Shown here in pieces: positions 17,333 through 25,997 of a stretch of 64,000 nt of DNA. Within the stretch, counting starts at the first letter, position 1. Every line of letters begins with the position of its first letter. The notes under the pieces were generated by a model. The model saw only the letters and a list, made by a program, of their open reading frames with translations, ran no database searches and was not told the origin of the DNA. The stretch covers positions 558,001-622,000 of the forward strand of contig NZ_FUHT01000003.1 of the NCBI RefSeq assembly GCF_900155615.1. The letters are read 5' to 3'. A program made the translations under genes and the position numbers. Source of the DNA: Massiliimalia massiliensis. Its GTDB lineage: Bacteria; Bacillota; Clostridia; Oscillospirales; Ruminococcaceae.

Positions 17333-18970
17333 GTGATCAGTGGAAAGCTGCTTTCACAGGCGATTATTTCTGGCGCGAATCATATTTGCAACCAGAAAAA
17401 CGCTGTGGACGAACTCAATGTGTTCCCGGTTCCTGACGGAGACACTGGGACGAATATGTCGATGACAATCAGCGCGGGAAAACGTGCGCTGGAACAGTTG
17501 GAAGACGACCATGCCGGAAAGGTTGCCGAAACCTGTGCGGCCGCACTGCTCCGGGGGGCCAGGGGGAATTCAGGCGTAATCCTGTCCCTGCTGTTCCGCG
17601 GCTTTGCGAAAGGGCTGAAAGGGAAAGAAGAAGCTTCGGCATACGACTTGGCGGAAGCGCTCTCGATTGGGGTGGAAAATGCCTATAAGGCGGTGATGAA
17701 CCCCACTGAGGGAACCATCCTGACAGTGGCGAGAATGGCCTCTGAAAAGGCAATGCAGGAAGCAAACCAGGTCAACGACCCGGTCCTGGTATTTGAGGCA
17801 ATCACTAAGGCGGCGCAGGAGGCGCTGGATCAGACGCCGGAGATGTTGCCTGTGCTGAAGAAGGCTGGCGTAGTGGATGCCGGCGGAAAAGGCTTGGTTG
17901 TCATTTTTGAAGGGATGCTCTCCGTGCTCAAGGATGGGCGGATGATAGACGAGGACGCGCCGAAACGCGCTCAGGTCAAGGTGGAAAGCCCGGTTGCGGA
18001 ATATGAAGGGGAAATCACCTTTACCTACTGCACGGAATTTATCGTGGATAAGAAAAAGAACGCGAAGGACGCGCTGAAGCTGCGCGCTTACCTTGAAACG
18101 ATAGGCGACTGTGTTGTTGTGGTAGACGATGATGCAATTATCAAGGTTCATGTTCATACCGACCATCCGGGAAAAGCGCTGGAAGAAGGGCTTACCTTTG
18201 GAGCGCTGGTGAACATGAAGATCGAGAATATGCGTGAACAGCATGCCCAGAAGCAGAAGGAAGTGGAACGCACCAAGCAAAACCATGAATATGTCCCGGT
18301 TGATCCGGACATGGAATATGGGTTTGTCGCGGTAGCAGCGGGCGAGGGCCTGCATGCGCTGTTCGGAGATCTTGGCGTGAACTGTGTTGTCAGCGGCGGA
18401 CAGACCATGAACCCGAGTACAGAAGATATCTTGGGCGCAGTCCAGTCTGTGCCGGCTAAAACAGTATTTGTGCTCCCGAATAATAAGAATATTATCATGG
18501 CTGCGGAACAGGCAGTGAAGCTTGCCGACCGCAGGGTTTGCGTTTTGCAGACCCGGACGATCCCGCAGGGGCTGTCCGCAATGCTTGCCTTTGACCCGGA
18601 GGCGTCCTTTGAGGACAACCGCGTCAATATGACCAAGGCGCTCGACCATGTCCAGAGCGGGCAGATTACCTTTGCCGCCCGGGATTCCGACTATGACGGG
18701 CATGATATCAAAAAGGGTGAAATCCTTGCGATGGACAACGGTAAGCTCTCTTTTGTCGAAAAGGATGTCACAAAGGCGCTGCTCAAGCTTCTGCGCAGCC
18801 TCGCTAAAAAGGCAGACGGAAACTTTATGACAGTCGTTTACGGTATTGATGTGACAGACGAACAGGCTGAAGAAGCAAAAGCGCTGCTGGAATCCAAGTT
18901 CTCTGATTTTGAGGTGAACTTTATCAGCGGCGGGCAGCCGGTCTATTACTACATCGTATCTGTTGAATAA
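17333..18970 (+). CDS. fakA: Fatty acid kinase, catalytic subunit FakA (YloV-like)
   Basis: Phosphorylates fatty acids held by FakB/DegV proteins. The 545-residue protein has three regions: an N-terminal Dak2-type kinase domain with NVFPVPDGDTGTNMSMTI and RGARGNSGVILSLLFRGFA; a middle domain (about 225-305) with YCTEF and IIKVHVHTDHPGKALEEG; and a C-terminal DegV-like domain (about 330-545). GTG 17333 follows AAGGAG by nine bases. Neighbours yloU-like and recG match the B. subtilis order. A copy of only the middle domain occurs at 33285. Confidence 0.94.
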   Translation: MISGKLLSQAIISGANHICNQKNAVDELNVFPVPDGDTGTNMSMTISAGKRALEQLEDDHAGKVAETCAAALLRGARGNSGVILSLLFRGFAKGLKGKEEASAYDLAEALSIGVENAYKAVMNPTEGTILTVARMASEKAMQEANQVNDPVLVFEAITKAAQEALDQTPEMLPVLKKAGVVDAGGKGLVVIFEGMLSVLKDGRMIDEDAPKRAQVKVESPVAEYEGEITFTYCTEFIVDKKKNAKDALKLRAYLETIGDCVVVVDDDAIIKVHVHTDHPGKALEEGLTFGALVNMKIENMREQHAQKQKEVERTKQNHEYVPVDPDMEYGFVAVAAGEGLHALFGDLGVNCVVSGGQTMNPSTEDILGAVQSVPAKTVFVLPNNKNIIMAAEQAVKLADRRVCVLQTRTIPQGLSAMLAFDPEASFEDNRVNMTKALDHVQSGQITFAARDSDYDGHDIKKGEILAMDNGKLSFVEKDVTKALLKLLRSLAKKADGNFMTVVYGIDVTDEQAEEAKALLESKFSDFEVNFISGGQPVYYYIVSVE

Positions 18971-18983
18971 TCAGGAGGAGCTT

Positions 18984-21020
18984 ATGCCTCAGCTATCTGA
19001 CCCGATCCGGTATTTAAAAGGGGTTGGGGAGCGGCGCGCAAAATGTTATGAGAAATTGGGAGTGGATACGGTCTGCTCCCTTTTGCGTTTTTTTCCCAGA
19101 ACCTATACTGACTTTTCCGAAACCAAGCCGATTATGGAATGTGAGCTTGGCTCAGTTTGCTGTATCCGGGGAAGGGTGTTTCATAAACAGGGAGAACAGC
19201 GCATTCGGAAAGGGCTGTCCCTTTATAAAGTGTTCGTAACGGATGGACACAGCGATATGACAGTGACTATCTTCAACAGCAGGTTTCAGTACGAGGCGCT
19301 GCAGATGGATAAGGAGTATTGCTTCCGCGGGAAGCTGCAGGGCAACCTGATCCGCAGGGAGATGAACTCGCCGGAGTTTATTGATCCGGAGAAGAATGGA
19401 ATGATCTGTGCGGTTTATCATCTGACCGAGGGGCTGACAAACAGGGTGGTGAGCGGTCATATCCGGCAGGCACTGGAGCTCTGGGGAGACCGCTTGGAGG
19501 ACGTGCTTCCGGAACAGATGAAACAGCAGGAGCATCTCTGCCACCTCCGGTTTGCCTATGAGAATATCCATTTTCCGCAGGATGCCCACGCGCTGTCTGT
19601 GGCGAAATACCGGCTGGTGTTTGAAGAACTCCTTACCCTGCAGCTGGGATTGGGTCTGTTGAAGAGCCGGCATCGGGAAGAAACTGCCGTCATAGCCGAA
19701 AACTGCGATATTTCCGGCTTTGAGGCCGCTCTGCCCTTCACCCTGACAGAGGGACAGAAGCAGGCGGTTGCCGACGGACTGAGGGACTTCCGGAGCGGAA
19801 TTCCGATGAACCGGCTGGTTCAGGGAGATGTGGGCTCGGGAAAAACGATGGTTGCCTGCGGCTTAGGCTATTGCATGGCGCAAAACGGATACCAGACCGC
19901 AGTAATGGCGCCGACGGAAATACTCGCTGTGCAGCATTTTAAAACCTTTTCCGATATTCTGGAACCAATGGAGCTGAGATGCGCGCTGCTGACCGGCAGT
20001 ATGTCGGCTAAGCAAAAACAGGCGGTCAGAGAAGGAATTGCGACCGGAAAATACCAGATTATTGTCGGTACCCATGCGCTGATCCAGGATACGGTATCTT
20101 TCGCGCGGCTCGGGCTGGTTGTAACAGACGAGCAGCATCGCTTTGGGGTGAACCAGCGCGCAAAGCTGGCGGAAAAGGGAGAACGTCCCCATAGGCTGGT
20201 GATGTCGGCGACGCCGATTCCGAGAACGCTGGCGCTGATGATTTACGGCGATCTGGATTTGTCCGTCATCAAGGAAGCGCCAAAGGGAAGACAGCCGATC
20301 AAAACCTATCTGATCAGCGGGAAAAAGCGGGAACGTGCTTTTGGGTTTATCCGCGAGTATATCGGAAAGGGACATCAGGCCTATATTGTCTGCCCGTTGA
20401 TTGAGGAAGGGGAGACAGAGGCATTTTCAGTTACCGAATACGCGCAGAGGCTGAAAAGGACGGTCCTCTCTGACATAAAAATCGGCGTAATGCATGGGAA
20501 GCTGAAATCCGCCGAAAAGGAGGAATTAATGGGACGATTCGCGGCCGGGGAGATTGACCTCCTGGTATCTACTACAGTGGTAGAGGTCGGGGTGGACGTT
20601 CCGAACGCTGCCATTATGATGATAGAGAATGCGGAGCTGTTCGGCCTGTCACAGCTTCACCAGCTGCGGGGACGGGTTGGACGCGGAAGCGTTCAAAGCC
20701 ACTGCATCCTGGTGAGCGATAATCCAAACGAGCAGACCAGGGAACGGCTGAAGATTATGACGCAGTCGTCCGACGGCTTTTATATCTCCGAACAGGATTT
20801 GAAGCAGCGCGGGCCGGGAGATTTTTTTGGTTCCCGCCAGCACGGGCTGCCGCAGCTTAAAATTGCCAATATGGTGGAGGATATGGAAACGCTGAAAAGA
20901 TCCCAGCGATGGGCAAAGAAAATTTTGTCCTGCGACCCGGAGCTTGCTTTGGAGGAAAACCGGGGATTAAAGACGCTTGTATCCGAGCTTTTTGAACGGG
21001 GAACACAGGAAAACGGATAA
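18984..21020 (+). CDS. recG: ATP-dependent DNA helicase RecG
   Basis: Branch-migrating helicase that remodels stalled forks and Holliday junctions. The 678-residue protein has the N-terminal wedge/OB domain (IRGRVFHKQG, residues ~60-150), Walker A LVQGDVGSGKTMVACGL near residue 277, the DEQH box (VVTDEQHRFGVNQRAKL), motif III MSATPIPRTLALMIYGDLD, and motif VI HQLRGRVGRGSVQSHC. ATG 18984 is five bases after AGGAGGAGC. Ends before a T-box promoter. Confidence 0.97.
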   Translation: MPQLSDPIRYLKGVGERRAKCYEKLGVDTVCSLLRFFPRTYTDFSETKPIMECELGSVCCIRGRVFHKQGEQRIRKGLSLYKVFVTDGHSDMTVTIFNSRFQYEALQMDKEYCFRGKLQGNLIRREMNSPEFIDPEKNGMICAVYHLTEGLTNRVVSGHIRQALELWGDRLEDVLPEQMKQQEHLCHLRFAYENIHFPQDAHALSVAKYRLVFEELLTLQLGLGLLKSRHREETAVIAENCDISGFEAALPFTLTEGQKQAVADGLRDFRSGIPMNRLVQGDVGSGKTMVACGLGYCMAQNGYQTAVMAPTEILAVQHFKTFSDILEPMELRCALLTGSMSAKQKQAVREGIATGKYQIIVGTHALIQDTVSFARLGLVVTDEQHRFGVNQRAKLAEKGERPHRLVMSATPIPRTLALMIYGDLDLSVIKEAPKGRQPIKTYLISGKKRERAFGFIREYIGKGHQAYIVCPLIEEGETEAFSVTEYAQRLKRTVLSDIKIGVMHGKLKSAEKEELMGRFAAGEIDLLVSTTVVEVGVDVPNAAIMMIENAELFGLSQLHQLRGRVGRGSVQSHCILVSDNPNEQTRERLKIMTQSSDGFYISEQDLKQRGPGDFFGSRQHGLPQLKIANMVEDMETLKRSQRWAKKILSCDPELALEENRGLKTLVSELFERGTQENG

Positions 21021-21029
21021 AACAAAGAC

Positions 21030-21058
21030 TTGACAGCCGGGAAAACAGGTGTTACTAT
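21030..21058 (+). promoter_or_regulatory. Promoter of the thrS T-box transcript
   Basis: Consensus TTGACA (21030-21035), 17-base spacer, TACTAT (21053-21058). Confidence 0.7.
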
Positions 21059-21064
21059 AAGGGT

Positions 21065-21309
21065 AACGAAATCGTGGAAAAGGACATGGCAGAAATCCGA
21101 AGTGACAGGCCAGAGAGAAGCACAGCTTGCTGAGAGTGCTTTCCTGTTGGGAGTTTTGTTACCACCTTGGAGAGCATGAAAAACATGACGGATTAAGCCT
21201 CCGTTACCAGGCTGTGAGTGATCTGCGCTGATGTTTGGTGCGGATAAACCGGGTGGAACCGTGGAGTGTTTGCACTTCATCCCAGAGATTGGGATGAAGT
21301 GCTTTTTTA
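21065..21309 (+). ncRNA. T-box leader (tRNA-Thr sensing) of thrS
   Basis: A transcription attenuator that reads uncharged tRNA. The antiterminator T-box GGGTGGAACCGTGG is at 21251-21264. The terminator is GCACTTCATCCC (21272-21283) / GGGATGAAGTGC (21291-21302) plus a T6 run. In Stem I, CCAGAGAGA (near 21109) is the AG-bulge region and a small hairpin follows at 21118-21140. The specifier is probably ACC (Thr) at 21161-21163 or 21164-21166. It precedes thrS, which agrees with a threonine specifier. Confidence 0.95.
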
Positions 21310-21344
21310 TGATTTCTGGTAATATGAGAAAGGATGCGTTGAGT

Positions 21345-23291
21345 ATGGTAAAGGTATCATTAAAAGGCGGCGTAATCAAGGAATATGAAAGCGGGATTAC
21401 AGCGGCTGAGGTGGCAAAGGATTTGGGCGCGGGGCTTTATAAGGCGGCCTGCGCCTGCAAAGTAGACGGGGAGGTCTGCGATCTGAGGACATCCATTACA
21501 AAGGATTGTTCCCTTGCCATCCTCACCTTTGACGACCCGGAGGGAAAAAAGGCCTTCTGGCATACGGCCTCCCATGTTTTAGCACAGGCAGTGGGACATC
21601 TTTATCCGGAAGCGAGGTTTGCTATTGGGCCTGCGGTGGATAACGGCTTCTATTACGATATTGACGTGCCGAAAGCGTTTACGCCGGAGGAACTGGAAAA
21701 AATCGAAGCTGAAATGAAAAAAATTGTGAAGTCCGGCGTAGAAATTCGGCGCTTTGAGCTGCCGCCGGAGGAAGCGAAAAAGCTGATGGAGGAAAAGGGC
21801 CAGTCCTATAAGGTAGAGCTGATTGAGGAGCATGCAGGAAACGGAGAGCCGATCAGCTTTTACCAGCAGGGCGATTTTGTAGACCTTTGCGCGGGGCCGC
21901 ACCTGATGAGCGTCGCGGCGGTGAAAGCGGTCAAGCTTACCCAGTGCACGGGAGCCTATTGGAGAGGCGACGCAAGCAACCGGCAGCTTTGCCGTGTTTA
22001 CGGGACGGCTTTCCCGAAAGCGTCTCAACTAGAGGAATATTTGGCGCAGGTAGAAGAGGCAAAGAAACGCGACCACAATAAGCTCGGCCGGGAGCTGGGA
22101 CTGTTTACCACTTCCGACCTGGTCGGACAGGGACTGCCGATCCTGCTGCCGAAGGGCGCGCGGGTGATCCAGCTTTTGCAGCGTTTTGTCGAGGATGAGG
22201 AACAGCGCCGGGGTTGGCTGCTGACCAAGACCCCGTTTATGGCCAAGAGCGACCTGTATAAGCTGTCCGGACACTGGGATCACTATAAGGACGGAATGTT
22301 TGTCCTTGGGGATGAGGAAAAGGACGACGAGGTGTTTGCGCTCCGTCCGATGACCTGCCCGTTCCAGTACCAGGCATATTTAAGTAAAAAGCGTTCTTAC
22401 CGGGAGCTTCCGCTGCGGTATAACGAAACATCCACCCTGTTCCGGAATGAGGCAAGCGGGGAGATGCACGGCTTGATCCGCGTCCGCCAGTTTACCATTT
22501 CCGAGGGACATCTGATGTGCCGTCCTGACCAGCTGGAAGAGGAATTCAAAGGCAGCTTGGAGCTGGCGATCTATATGCTCAAAACGCTTGGGCTTTATGA
22601 GGACGTTTCCTACCGGTTCTCCATGTGGGATCCGAATGACCGCGGCAAATATATCGGCACAGAGGAGCAGTGGAATGAAGCGCAGGGTGTCATGCGCAAA
22701 ATTTTGGATCACCTGGAAATCCCGTATGCGGACGGAATCGGCGAAGCGGCGTTCTACGGCCCGAAGCTCGATATCCAGATCAAAAACGTTCACGGGAAAG
22801 AGGATACCCTTATCACCATCCAGATCGACCAGATGCTGGCGGAAAAATTCGGGATGGAATATGTAGACGCTGACGGCCAGATGAAAAACCCGTATATCAT
22901 CCACCGCACCTCGATTGGATGCTATGAACGGACGCTTGCGCTGCTGATCGAAAAATACGCGGGCGCGTTCCCGCTCTGGCTGGCACCGGTACAGTTAAAG
23001 CTGCTTCCGATTGCCGACCGCCATCTGGACTATCTCTATGACGTACAGAAAAAACTGCAGGCCGCTGGAATCCAGCGCGTTGAAATCGACGACCGAAGTG
23101 AGAAGATTGGCTATAAAATCCGGGAGGCGCAGCTTGAGAAGGTGCCTTATATGATCGTCGCCGGCGACAAGGATATTGAAAACGGCGTGATTTCTGTCCG
23201 TTCCAGGAAAGACGGCGATATCGGCCAGATGAAGCTGGAAGAGCTGATTGCCAAACTGACAGAGGAAATTGAAAAGAAAATCATTCAATAA
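21345..23291 (+). CDS. thrS: Threonine--tRNA ligase
   Basis: Class II synthetase of 648 residues. Order: TGS domain (MVKVSLKGGVIKEYESGITA), editing domain with HTASHVLAQAVGHLYPEARFAIGPAVDNGFYYD (near 65-100, split) and DLCAGPHL, catalytic core with motif 2 YNETSTLFRNEASGEMHGLIRVRQF (split) and motif 3 HRTSIGCYERTLALLIE, then an anticodon-binding domain from about 545 (LWLAPVQLKLLPI). ATG 21345 follows AAAGGA at ten bases; ATG 21324 lies in frame but has no site. Expression is set by the T-box. Confidence 0.98.
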   Translation: MVKVSLKGGVIKEYESGITAAEVAKDLGAGLYKAACACKVDGEVCDLRTSITKDCSLAILTFDDPEGKKAFWHTASHVLAQAVGHLYPEARFAIGPAVDNGFYYDIDVPKAFTPEELEKIEAEMKKIVKSGVEIRRFELPPEEAKKLMEEKGQSYKVELIEEHAGNGEPISFYQQGDFVDLCAGPHLMSVAAVKAVKLTQCTGAYWRGDASNRQLCRVYGTAFPKASQLEEYLAQVEEAKKRDHNKLGRELGLFTTSDLVGQGLPILLPKGARVIQLLQRFVEDEEQRRGWLLTKTPFMAKSDLYKLSGHWDHYKDGMFVLGDEEKDDEVFALRPMTCPFQYQAYLSKKRSYRELPLRYNETSTLFRNEASGEMHGLIRVRQFTISEGHLMCRPDQLEEEFKGSLELAIYMLKTLGLYEDVSYRFSMWDPNDRGKYIGTEEQWNEAQGVMRKILDHLEIPYADGIGEAAFYGPKLDIQIKNVHGKEDTLITIQIDQMLAEKFGMEYVDADGQMKNPYIIHRTSIGCYERTLALLIEKYAGAFPLWLAPVQLKLLPIADRHLDYLYDVQKKLQAAGIQRVEIDDRSEKIGYKIREAQLEKVPYMIVAGDKDIENGVISVRSRKDGDIGQMKLEELIAKLTEEIEKKIIQ

Positions 23292-23321
23292 TCCCCGGGC
23301 CAAACAGAGAGGAGCAAACTG

Positions 23322-23954
23322 ATGATTTTATTGGAACGGACTTCCGTAATGAATTTAGAGAACGCGATCCGCGGAGCAAGGAACCCGATGAATAGCTGGA
23401 ACCGGATGGACAGCTATTATGATGAGGATGGGAATTATGTTCTGGGAGAAAATGACCTGGGGCTTGCGAAACGGCTCCGCAAAGCCGGAAGCGACCACCG
23501 GAAATTTATCCGCCAGATTTTTGTGTCCGTCGATATCACCGCGCCCCTTTATTGGTGGAAGGAATACGATACCTATAAGGTGGCAACAGTGGCGAATTCC
23601 ACCAGTACCATGCATAAAATTCAGGCCAAGGAATTCAGCCTGTCCGACTTTAGCTGCGACAGAATGACCGACGAGACGCTGATGCAGATGCAGGGCGTTG
23701 TGGATTATCTGGAGGTGCTGCGGAAAAAATTTATTCAGACCAAGGATAAGCAGTACTGGTACGATATGATCCAGTTTTTGCCGTCCAGCTATAACCAGAT
23801 GCGGACCTGTACGTTAAACTATGAGACGCTGATCAATATTTATTATGCGCGCAAAGATCATAAATTGGATGAATGGCATGTGTTCTGCCGGTGGATTGAG
23901 TCGCTTCCTTACGGGAAGGAACTGATTGCTGCGGCAGACGAAAATATAGGATAG
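23322..23954 (+). CDS. Conserved hypothetical protein, weakly ThyX-like
   Basis: Product of 210 residues; I do not recognise a named function. Residues 50-90 (HRKFIRQIFVSVDITAPLYWW then KEYDTYKVATVANSTSTMHK) resemble the strand-helix layout around the catalytic loop of flavin-dependent thymidylate synthases (W-RH-R-SxNExSxRY), but the RHR and NExSxRY residues are absent, so activity is unlikely. Similar proteins occur in Firmicutes and their phages, as far as I recall. ATG 23322 has GAGAGGAGC eight bases upstream. It follows thrS by 30 bases without a terminator and may be co-transcribed. Confidence 0.7.
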   Translation: MILLERTSVMNLENAIRGARNPMNSWNRMDSYYDEDGNYVLGENDLGLAKRLRKAGSDHRKFIRQIFVSVDITAPLYWWKEYDTYKVATVANSTSTMHKIQAKEFSLSDFSCDRMTDETLMQMQGVVDYLEVLRKKFIQTKDKQYWYDMIQFLPSSYNQMRTCTLNYETLINIYYARKDHKLDEWHVFCRWIESLPYGKELIAAADENIG

Positions 23955-24045
23955 GCGGCTGTAATTCATCTTTTCCTTTTTTCTGCATAGAATAGAAAGA
24001 TACGGCTCATGCCGTAAACTGAGAAGTACAGAAGGAGGGATCAGG

Positions 24046-24198
24046 ATGCAGGATACCGGCCATCATGATACGAGAATGGAAATGGCGCGTTGGTTTGAAA
24101 CCGGTGGGGATCTGGACGATTTTATCTTCTATTGGGATACTGTGGCAAAGCCAAATGCCTTTTCCCAGGAAGAAATCCAATCAGACGAACAGCGCTAG
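24046..24198 (+). CDS. Small acidic protein of 50 residues, unknown function
   Basis: Starts MQDTGHHDTRMEMARWFETG, then GDLDDFIFYWDTVAKPNAF and SQEEIQSDEQR. The start has a strong ribosome site (AAGGAGGGA at 24032-24040, five bases before ATG) and the stop TAG overlaps the left arm of a terminator, which together support a real gene. Acidic and aromatic, no signal peptide or membrane segment. No known family recognised. A hairpin TACGGC-TCAT-GCCGTA lies upstream at 24001-24016. Confidence 0.7.
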   Translation: MQDTGHHDTRMEMARWFETGGDLDDFIFYWDTVAKPNAFSQEEIQSDEQR

Positions 24199-24234
24199 CC
24201 GATCTTCCTGTACAGGAAGATCGGCTGCTTTTTG
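24197..24234 (+). terminator. Terminator after the 50-residue protein gene
   Basis: AGCCGATCTTCCTG-TA-CAGGAAGATCGGCT is followed by GCTTTTT; the stem begins inside the stop codon. Confidence 0.85.
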
Positions 24235-24259
24235 GGACAGTAAAAGAGAGGAAGAGAAA

Positions 24260-24991
24260 ATGACCTTTTACTTTTTGGATCATAGCGGCTTTGCGGTCGA
24301 TACCGGCCGCCGGTGGCTGATCTTTGATTATTTTACCGATAAGCCGAAAGGAAAGGGCTTATCCGAAGGGGTAATAAATCCTTTGGAGCTTGGCGGAAAA
24401 CCTGTCGTGGTGTTTTCCTCCCACAGCCACCATGACCATTTTAATCCCATCATCTTTTCCTGGCGAGGCAAGGTGAGTGAGATACAGTATGTGCTGAGCG
24501 ACGACATCAGTACCTCGGAGGAAGCGCTTTTCGTATCTCCGGGGCAGCGATATGAACGAAACGGCGTTACGATCGAAACTCTGAACTCTACCGATGAGGG
24601 CGTTGCCTTCCTTGTCCGGACTGATGGTTTTACCATTTATCATGCCGGGGATTTGAACCATTGGCACTGGGAGGGAGAACCGCACTGGTATAACCTGCAG
24701 ATGGCTGAACGCTACCATACAGAAATGGAAAAGCTTCGCGGAAAGGTAATCGACCTTGCTTTTGTTCCGGTCGACCCAAGGCTGGGAGAGGCCTTTTGGT
24801 TCGGGCTTGCCGGGCTGATGGAAACAGCGGAGGTGGGCTGTGCAGTGCCGATGCATTTCTGGGGTGATTTTTCAGTGATGGATAGGCTGAAGGAATGCGG
24901 GCCGCTCTCACCCTGTCTCGACAGGGTGGTTTATCTGACAAAACGCGGACAGCAGGGAACCTGCGGGAAATGGAAGGCGTCTGATGATTGA
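24260..24991 (+). CDS. Metallo-beta-lactamase fold hydrolase
   Basis: A 243-residue cytoplasmic protein. The metal-binding motif HSHHDHFNP (near residue 54) is intact; the downstream IYHAGDLNHWHWEGE (near residue 130) and a C-terminal PMHFWGDF supply further ligands. It resembles the YtkL/UlaG-like branch of the superfamily; the substrate is unknown. ATG 24260 follows GAGAGGAAGAG. An open frame continues upstream but has no ribosome site and crosses the preceding small gene. Its 3' end overlaps the AEC transporter start by eight bases. Confidence 0.88.
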   Translation: MTFYFLDHSGFAVDTGRRWLIFDYFTDKPKGKGLSEGVINPLELGGKPVVVFSSHSHHDHFNPIIFSWRGKVSEIQYVLSDDISTSEEALFVSPGQRYERNGVTIETLNSTDEGVAFLVRTDGFTIYHAGDLNHWHWEGEPHWYNLQMAERYHTEMEKLRGKVIDLAFVPVDPRLGEAFWFGLAGLMETAEVGCAVPMHFWGDFSVMDRLKECGPLSPCLDRVVYLTKRGQQGTCGKWKASDD

Positions 24992-25895
24992 TGTATTAAT
25001 CCGGGCCGGATGCATGATCGGCCTGATGCTGCTTGGAATGCTCTTGAGAAGGGTGAAGCTGTTTGGGCCGGATGATCACAAGGTTGTTTCAAAAATTATT
25101 TTAAACGTCACTATGCCTTGCATGCTGGTTACCTCTTTTTCTCAATACCAATTGGATTTATCTCTGTTTTCAGTGATTCTCCTTGGGATTGGCTGCAACC
25201 TGATTTTGTCCGGTATTGGTTTTCTCTGCGCGGGCAGGGACTGGGCGGGGCGCGCGTTTAATATTATCAATTTTTCCGGCTTTAATATCGGGTGTTTTCT
25301 TATGCCGTTTGCCCAAACCTTTTTCGGGCCGGAAGGGATCGTAGTGGCTTGTATGTTTGACGCAGGCAACGTGATGATGTGTACCGGACTTACCTATGGA
25401 ATTGCTTCCTGTGTCGCGCCGGGCGGGGAAAGGGGCAGCCTGAAGCTGCTGGCGAAAAGCTTGTTTTCCTCTACGCCGTTTATTACATATCTTGTTCTGC
25501 TGCTGATGACCTGCTTTAAGCTGTCATTTCCCGGCCCGATTCTTGACTTTGCTTCGATTGCAGGCAACGCAAACACCTTTCTCGCCATGTTTATGATCGG
25601 ACTTGTCTTTGAATTCAAGGCAAACCGGGAAAATATATTCCGGGTGATACGAAATGTCGGGGTGCGGTATGGGGTATGCGCCGTGCTGGCGGTACTGTTT
25701 TATTTCCTCCTGCCATTTCCTCTGGTGGTTCGGCAGGTACTGGTACTGGCGGTTTTTTCTCCTCTTACTGTGACCGCGCCGATTTTCACCTCCAAGCTGC
25801 ATGGCGATGTTTCGCTCTCCGGTGCGCTCAATTCGATCTGCATCCCGGTCAGCGTGCTGTTTGTAACGGTGATCATGACTGTTTTTCAGTTATAA
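24984..25895 (+). CDS. AEC-family (auxin efflux carrier-type) transporter
   Basis: A 303-residue membrane protein with about ten hydrophobic segments arranged in two halves (residues 1-130 and 165-303). ILNVTMPCMLVTSF near residue 40, FNIGCFLMPFAQTFFGPEG near residue 97 and APIFTSKLHGDVSLSGALNS near residue 270 match bacterial AEC/malate permease-like carriers. The substrate is probably a small organic acid or amino acid, but the sequence does not say. Translationally coupled to the MBL-fold gene (ATGATTGATG). Confidence 0.9.
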   Translation: MIDVLIRAGCMIGLMLLGMLLRRVKLFGPDDHKVVSKIILNVTMPCMLVTSFSQYQLDLSLFSVILLGIGCNLILSGIGFLCAGRDWAGRAFNIINFSGFNIGCFLMPFAQTFFGPEGIVVACMFDAGNVMMCTGLTYGIASCVAPGGERGSLKLLAKSLFSSTPFITYLVLLLMTCFKLSFPGPILDFASIAGNANTFLAMFMIGLVFEFKANRENIFRVIRNVGVRYGVCAVLAVLFYFLLPFPLVVRQVLVLAVFSPLTVTAPIFTSKLHGDVSLSGALNSICIPVSVLFVTVIMTVFQL

Positions 25896-25922
25896 TTAAG
25901 AATTTTTTATAAAATCTTACAT

Positions 25923-25950
25923 TGATTTGTCGCCTGTACTGACGTATAAT
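25923..25950 (+). promoter_or_regulatory. Promoter of the EEP-domain gene
   Basis: TTGATT (25923-25928), 16-base spacer, perfect TATAAT (25945-25950). Confidence 0.7.
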
Positions 25951-25997
25951 AAAAAAGGCGGTACAAAAAGCCAAATAGATTGTTTGAAGGTGAAAGA

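Noticed and set aside
17570-18703. A 377-codon minus-strand open frame opposite fakA
   Set aside because: Composition is typical of antisense of a GC-balanced coding gene, and no family pattern or ribosome site is seen.
24065-24259. N-terminal extension of the MBL-fold protein
   Set aside because: It runs through the 50-residue gene and its terminator in another frame; ATG 24260 has a proper ribosome site.
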